From contig CAZTXD010000081.1 of NCBI GenBank assembly GCA_964617995.1, forward strand, positions 1 through 16,016: 16,016 nucleotides of DNA, in the 5' to 3' direction. Source of the stretch: CAZTXD01 sp964617995. GTDB lineage: Bacteria; Actinomycetota; Acidimicrobiia; Spongiisociales; ZC4RG35. Of this stretch, positions 12,680-16,016 are shown one piece after another; position 1 is the first letter of the stretch; the number at the start of each line of letters is the position of its first letter. Under the pieces are notes generated by a model that was not told the origin of the DNA, did not search any database, and worked only from the letters and a program-made list of their open reading frames with translations. Made by a program: the position numbers and the translations under genes.

Positions 12680-15328
12680 ATGGGGACGTTCCAGCATCAG
12701 CCGACCAGGAGCGGAATCACCGAGATCAGGATCCACGGCGTCGGCGGTACGTCCCCGGTTGCCATGCTGGGGCGCTCCGACCTGGTCCAGGTAGCCGGGG
12801 ACGACATCTCCGGGTTCTACAGGAGCACCGAGAACCCGGGCGACCGAACCATCGAGGCCTACTCCTGGGGCGGGCTCACCGCCAGCTCAGCGACACGGGC
12901 CCTGTGGGTCCTGCTCCTTCCTTTCAGCCTCGTGAACATCGCCGGGTGGATGATCGAACCGGTGCGGAAGCGGCAGATCGCCCCCGGAGAAGGCTTCTTC
13001 GGTGCATTGGACCGGGCCATCGCCGGGTTCGGCGCCAGGTTCGCCGGGGCCTCGGGCCGGCTCCGTGCCGTCCAGGAGTGGCTGGTGCATCTCCTCGCAC
13101 TGGTGTTCACCATCACCTACGTCCAGCTCACCGCCTATCTGGCAGTCGATCTGTTCGCCTTCCAATGCGGTGGTGATGCGGGGTGCCGGGGCAGGCTCCC
13201 GCTGGCAGGGATCCTGGGAATGGACAACGAGGTGGGCCGGCGTCTCGTGATCGGGATGGCCGTTCCCCTTGCGCTCCTCCTCCTCTTCCTCCTCCTGGCC
13301 CGCCGCAGCCGTCTGACCTATGAGTCATTTCGTCCCCAGGCCAAGGATCTCCGTCCCGCCGGAGCCACTCCCCTGGAGGACCCGCAGATCTGGGACCGGG
13401 TCCGGTACCAGAAGGTGATGGCCCGTCTCCACGCCATCGCATGCCTGGGGGCGCTGCTCGTCACCTTCGCCGGGAGCGCCACCGTTCTCGGCGCCGAAGA
13501 CCAGTGGCGGTCGTTCCTCTATTCGGCCGGTTCGATCATCGGCGTGCTCCTCGCCATCGGCTCGCTGGTCGTCCTGGCCTGGGTCGCCTCCCGCCGGGAG
13601 CGGCCCGAGTCGACGGAAGCCGAAGAGGAACGGACCTACACCGTGTGGAACCGGGTCAGCGGGATCGGATTCTGGGCGGGTCTGGGCTTGCTCGCCGTGC
13701 TCCTGGCCGTGACCTGGTCGGTGCAAAGCGCTGAGCCGACCGGAGACGTAGTCACGTGGTTCGGCTTCGCCCCGCTGGCCCTCCTCACTGCGGCCATCGC
13801 CATCGGGGTGTTGATCGCCGCCCTGCAGGCGGCCCGCTGGGTGGTCGAGAGCTATCTGCACACCGACCAGTTCCTCGTCGTGATCGCGGCCCTCGTGGCG
13901 GCCCTCTTTCCCTACCCGCCGGTGTTCGCCGTGGTAGCCGTGACCCTGCTCCTGATCAACGTGGCGACGCCTCCGGCAGAGGGGCGGGCCACCGCCTGGT
14001 GGGACCTGACCGTGCTGACCTTCCTGGTGCTGGTCGGCTTCGCTCTGTCACTCGTCCTCGAAGAGCGAGCCTACCTATGGGCCGGGGTAGCTATCTCCAC
14101 TGTTGCCGCCGCCTTCCTCTGGCTCGCCCGCCGTCCCGAGCCCGGCTTCCGTTGGGCGGGCACGGGTGCGATCGGAGCCTTCGCCGCCACCATCCTGTTG
14201 GGGATCTTCTCCGGTCTCATCGTTCGCGCCGCCGCCTGGCTCTCCGACGACGGTTTCACCATCACCTACCCCGATTTCTACCAGTGGGCAGTAGTGGTGG
14301 CGACCCTGAGCCTGGTCGTGTTGATCATCGCCCTGGTTCTCTACTGGGCGCGCACCACCTTGATCAAACGGGCAGGCTGGAAAGAGGAGGCCACGAAACG
14401 GTTCACCGAGGCCGGCTACCCAGAGGAGGTGCTCAAGGACATCTCGGCATCGACCGTACTCCTCCGCGGGGTCGTCGAAGCGGCAAGAGGAGTGGACGTG
14501 ATGATCACCCTGGTCGGGGTGGTGATGTTCTCGGCCCTGCTCTCCCGTCTGGTCGACATCTGGTTCCGTGACGGGACGGCGGACGAGTGGTACGAGCCCG
14601 TGGGCGCCTGGGCCTGGCTGCTCGATCTCGCCGCCTGGCTGGCGCTGCTCACCGTGGCCGGGGCGTATCTGGCGGTCCGCTCCGGGCTGCGCAGCGAATC
14701 GACCCGTCGCAAGATCGGCATGGTATGGGACGTGGCCAGCTTCTTCCCGCGCAGCTTCCACCCGCTGGCACCTCCGGCCTATGCCGCCCGGGCCGTGCCC
14801 GAGATCCAGGCCCGGATCCGGGAGACGGTGGGCAACGGGGGGCGGGTGATTCTCACCGGCCACAGCCAGGGCTCGGTGATCTCGGCCGCGGTCATGGCAT
14901 CCCTACCCGAAGAGGTCACGAAAAGGACCGCACTCGTCACCTACGGCAGCCCCATCGGCAAGTTCTACCGGCCTTACTTCCCGGCGGCGTTCCCGAACAC
15001 CCTGGTCGCCAGGCTGGCGAAAACGATCGGCCCCGACACTCCCGAGCCGGATCGTCTCTTCTGGATCAACTTCTTCCGCCCCACCGACCCGATCGCCGAT
15101 AGAGTTTTGCTTGCCGACGACGTCACCGGCCGAGCAGTCCCCGAAGCGGTGACCGAGGTGCTCGCACAGCTGGGACGGAGGGCGGAAGGCGCCGATGTCG
15201 AGCTCCAGGATCCGTGGGAAGAGGAGCTGATCCCCTACCGGCCCATTCCCCGTCTCCGTGGTCATTCCGGATACGAGTCCGATCCCGCCTGGATCGAATG
15301 TGTCGGGCGGCTGACGTCTTTGCTGTGA
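12680..15328 (+). CDS. Polytopic membrane protein with a split serine alpha/beta-hydrolase (lipase-like) domain
   Basis: This 882-residue protein has an N-terminal hydrolase start: strand EIRIHGVGG (15-23), the usual oxyanion-hole strand, followed by the AGDDISGFYR and YSWGGL segments. About fourteen to fifteen membrane helices then occupy roughly 73-665. The C-terminal cytoplasmic-type part completes the hydrolase: strand RVILTGHSQGS (722-732) with nucleophile S729, YGSPIG (755-760), FRPTDPIADR with probable acid D803, and GHSGYESDPAW with probable base H862. The order and spacing of these elements fit a lipase-class triad, with the membrane block inserted between strand 1 and the nucleophile elbow. 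I recall similar uncharacterised proteins in other actinobacteria, but no named function. It is monocistronic and divergent from the UbiA operon. Hydrolysis of a membrane lipid or lipid-linked intermediate is inferred, not shown. Confidence 0.85.
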   Translation: MGTFQHQPTRSGITEIRIHGVGGTSPVAMLGRSDLVQVAGDDISGFYRSTENPGDRTIEAYSWGGLTASSATRALWVLLLPFSLVNIAGWMIEPVRKRQIAPGEGFFGALDRAIAGFGARFAGASGRLRAVQEWLVHLLALVFTITYVQLTAYLAVDLFAFQCGGDAGCRGRLPLAGILGMDNEVGRRLVIGMAVPLALLLLFLLLARRSRLTYESFRPQAKDLRPAGATPLEDPQIWDRVRYQKVMARLHAIACLGALLVTFAGSATVLGAEDQWRSFLYSAGSIIGVLLAIGSLVVLAWVASRRERPESTEAEEERTYTVWNRVSGIGFWAGLGLLAVLLAVTWSVQSAEPTGDVVTWFGFAPLALLTAAIAIGVLIAALQAARWVVESYLHTDQFLVVIAALVAALFPYPPVFAVVAVTLLLINVATPPAEGRATAWWDLTVLTFLVLVGFALSLVLEERAYLWAGVAISTVAAAFLWLARRPEPGFRWAGTGAIGAFAATILLGIFSGLIVRAAAWLSDDGFTITYPDFYQWAVVVATLSLVVLIIALVLYWARTTLIKRAGWKEEATKRFTEAGYPEEVLKDISASTVLLRGVVEAARGVDVMITLVGVVMFSALLSRLVDIWFRDGTADEWYEPVGAWAWLLDLAAWLALLTVAGAYLAVRSGLRSESTRRKIGMVWDVASFFPRSFHPLAPPAYAARAVPEIQARIRETVGNGGRVILTGHSQGSVISAAVMASLPEEVTKRTALVTYGSPIGKFYRPYFPAAFPNTLVARLAKTIGPDTPEPDRLFWINFFRPTDPIADRVLLADDVTGRAVPEAVTEVLAQLGRRAEGADVELQDPWEEELIPYRPIPRLRGHSGYESDPAWIECVGRLTSLL

Positions 15329-15464
15329 GCCACGTGACCGGCGGTGACCGAACTCGACCCGGGTGGACGATACCGTGGTGCTGGTCGACGGAGGGACCGG
15401 GAGACCGGGACGGCCAGCAGGATGGAGGCACATCGCCAGGGTCTCCTCCCGGCGACCTTCTTCG

Positions 15465-15546
15465 CTCCGGGGGTGAGACTCGAACTCACAACCAACGGAT
15501 TAACAGAGGGCTCCGTCGACTCAGCCGATAGTGAGGATCCCCCGGA
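15465..15546 (-). tRNA. tRNA-Asn(GTT)-like sequence with interrupted anticodon arm (pseudo-tRNA or attachment site)
   Basis: The 3' half (15465-15506) is a canonical tRNA-Asn 3' half: anticodon loop CTGTTAA with anticodon GTT at 15504-15502, stem TCCGT, variable region TGGTT, T-arm GTGAG/TTCGAGT/CTCAC, acceptor strand CCCCGGA and discriminator G. Upstream, TCCGGGG (15546-15540) can pair perfectly with the acceptor strand and ACGGA (15516-15512) with the anticodon stem. Five extra bases, GCCCT (15511-15507), separate that stem from the loop. The D-arm region is about four bases too long and only loosely tRNA-like. As written it should not give a working tRNA. Either it is a degenerate tRNA-Asn, or it is the att junction left by an element that integrated in a tRNA-Asn gene. 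CCA is not encoded. Confidence 0.6.
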
Positions 15547-15577
15547 AAACCAGCCCTGACCAGGGACTTCACCTCGC

Positions 15578-15596
15578 GTCGTCTCCGGTCGTCTCC
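15578..15596. repeat. Direct repeat pair GTCGTCTCC, 10-bp period
   Basis: GTCGTCTCC occurs at 15578-15586 and 15588-15596, one helical turn apart, between the tRNA-like sequence and the DNA-binding gene. The placement fits binding sites for an excisionase or integrase arm domain. Confidence 0.5.
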
Positions 15597-15615
15597 CGTC
15601 GGTTTTCGACCTCAG

Positions 15616-15634
15616 ACGGACAAAATACGGACAA
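15616..15634. repeat. Direct repeat pair ACGGACAA, 11-bp period
   Basis: ACGGACAA occurs at 15616-15623 and 15627-15634, again about one helical turn apart and beside the previous pair. It is a candidate arm-type or Xis-type protein-binding site. Confidence 0.5.
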
Positions 15635-15662
15635 GACTCAGTAGCGCGGCCACGATACCGTT

Positions 15663-15689
15663 CTCAACTGTCACAACGTTGAGTAGCAT
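15663..15689 (+). promoter_or_regulatory. Palindrome and -10 box upstream of the excisionase-like gene
   Basis: CTCAAC (15663-15668) is complementary to GTTGAG (15678-15683), and CAACGTTG (15674-15681) is an 8-bp palindrome within it. TAGCAT (15684-15689) fits a TANNNT -10 box and ends 9 nt before ATG 15699. No Shine-Dalgarno sequence is present. Together they suggest a leaderless transcript with an operator overlapping the promoter. Confidence 0.45.
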
Positions 15690-15698
15690 CCGGTTGGA

Positions 15699-15959
15699 AT
15701 GAGCAACAACGACCCCGTCGAAGAGCTCCGACGCCAGTACCCCACCATCCTCACCACCGCCCATGTGGCCGAGATGATGCACTGCACCATCGGCGATGTT
15801 CGCGACAAGGTCCATCGCAAGGAACTCCGAGCCATGCGCTGGGGCCACCAGTTCCGGTTCTTCCGAGACGAGGTGATCGCCACCCTCCTCGCCGGCAGCG
15901 ACGAATCCGGCGTCGACGAGGACTTCGACCACGACGCTGACCAAGATGATCAGCCGTGA
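15699..15959 (+). CDS. Small excisionase-family (MerR-like winged helix) DNA-binding protein
   Basis: This is an 86-residue protein. Residues 17-65 form a helix-turn-helix of the excisionase/HTH_17 kind: ILTTAHVAEMMHCTIGDVRDKV, a basic turn HRKEL, a wing RAMRWGHQFRF, then FRDEVIATLLAG. A very acidic tail follows (67-86, rich in Asp). Such proteins bend attachment-site DNA to direct excision of integrated elements, or act as small regulators. The location next to a tRNA-Asn-like sequence and phased direct repeats supports the excisionase reading. The stop overlaps the GTG of a following gene (GTGA). No integrase is visible inside the window, so the element assignment remains inference. Confidence 0.8.
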   Translation: MSNNDPVEELRRQYPTILTTAHVAEMMHCTIGDVRDKVHRKELRAMRWGHQFRFFRDEVIATLLAGSDESGVDEDFDHDADQDDQP

Positions 15960-16016
15960 ACGAGGACATCGACTACGACCGCTGGTACCCGGAAGTGCCG
16001 CCGGTGATGGACTCGA
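15956..16016 (+). CDS. Start of a coupled gene, truncated by the window edge
   Basis: A GTG at 15956 overlaps the stop of the DNA-binding gene by four bases, and the frame stays open for the remaining 20 codons to the window end. The visible N-terminus is acidic and aromatic (NEDIDYDRWYPEVPPVMDS). Too little is present to name it; a replication, transfer or recombinase gene of the same element would be expected by position. Confidence 0.5.
   Translation, partial: MNEDIDYDRWYPEVPPVMDS

Larger units (their letters stand above)
15329..15698. other. Non-coding stretch holding an att-like tRNA sequence and phased repeats
   Basis: This 370-nt region has no credible gene. From left to right: about 135 nt after the hydrolase stop with only an imperfect inverted repeat (CCGGGAGACC at 15397-15406 against 15440-15452, three bulged bases), the tRNA-Asn-like sequence, two pairs of helically phased direct repeats, a palindrome and a -10 box. 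From about 15600 base composition becomes visibly less GC-rich than in the genes to the left. Confidence 0.7.

Noticed and set aside
15214..15559. Short open frames crossing the tRNA-Asn-like sequence
   Set aside because: They translate the antisense of the tRNA 3' half, a common source of spurious small proteins.
1..16016. CRISPR array, rRNA gene or insertion sequence
   Set aside because: No regularly spaced repeats with unique spacers, no rRNA-like stretch and no transposase-like protein are visible on either strand.

Overview
This is a GC-rich window (about two-thirds G+C by eye) with actinobacterial character. The signs are many GTG and TTG starts, TANNNT-type -10 boxes that in places sit right in front of start codons (leaderless genes), an ECF sigma factor/membrane anti-sigma pair, and a Tat-type lipoprotein with a Thr/Pro/Gly/Ala-rich linker. 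The linker style suggests Acidimicrobiia or relatives, but this is inference. A run of exactly 100 N at 12281-12380 marks a scaffold gap, so this is a draft or metagenome assembly.

Layout. (1) 64-6779, minus strand: a five-gene operon. It encodes a family 5 (oligopeptide/dipeptide type) ABC transporter: Tat lipoprotein binding protein, two permeases, and one ATPase with both nucleotide-binding domains fused. The last gene, translationally coupled, is a mandelate-racemase-subgroup enzyme of the enolase superfamily. The likely logic is import of an acid-sugar-like or related carboxylate compound and its first catabolic step. A long perfect hairpin (4-55) closes the operon. (2) 6932-8122, minus: a stand-alone bacterial cytochrome P450, probably leaderless. 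(3) 8229-10119, plus: a small secreted two-cysteine protein with its own hairpin, then an ECF sigma factor overlapped by a single-pass anti-sigma-like protein whose outer part resembles an NTF2/SnoaL fold. (4) 10250-12594, minus: two adjacent UbiA-family prenyltransferases, the upstream one broken by the assembly gap, then a dienelactone-hydrolase-like protein. (5) 12680-15328, plus: an 882-residue polytopic membrane protein carrying the two halves of a serine hydrolase at its ends. (6) 15329-16016: a tRNA-Asn-like sequence with an intact 3' half and an interrupted anticodon arm, helically phased direct repeats, a small excisionase-type DNA-binding gene and the start of a coupled gene. This looks like the edge of an integrated mobile element that continues to the right.

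The strongest candidates for something undescribed are the membrane-inserted split hydrolase, the tRNA-Asn-like attachment site or pseudo-tRNA, the two-UbiA operon and the sigma/anti-sigma pair with a possible ligand-binding outer domain.
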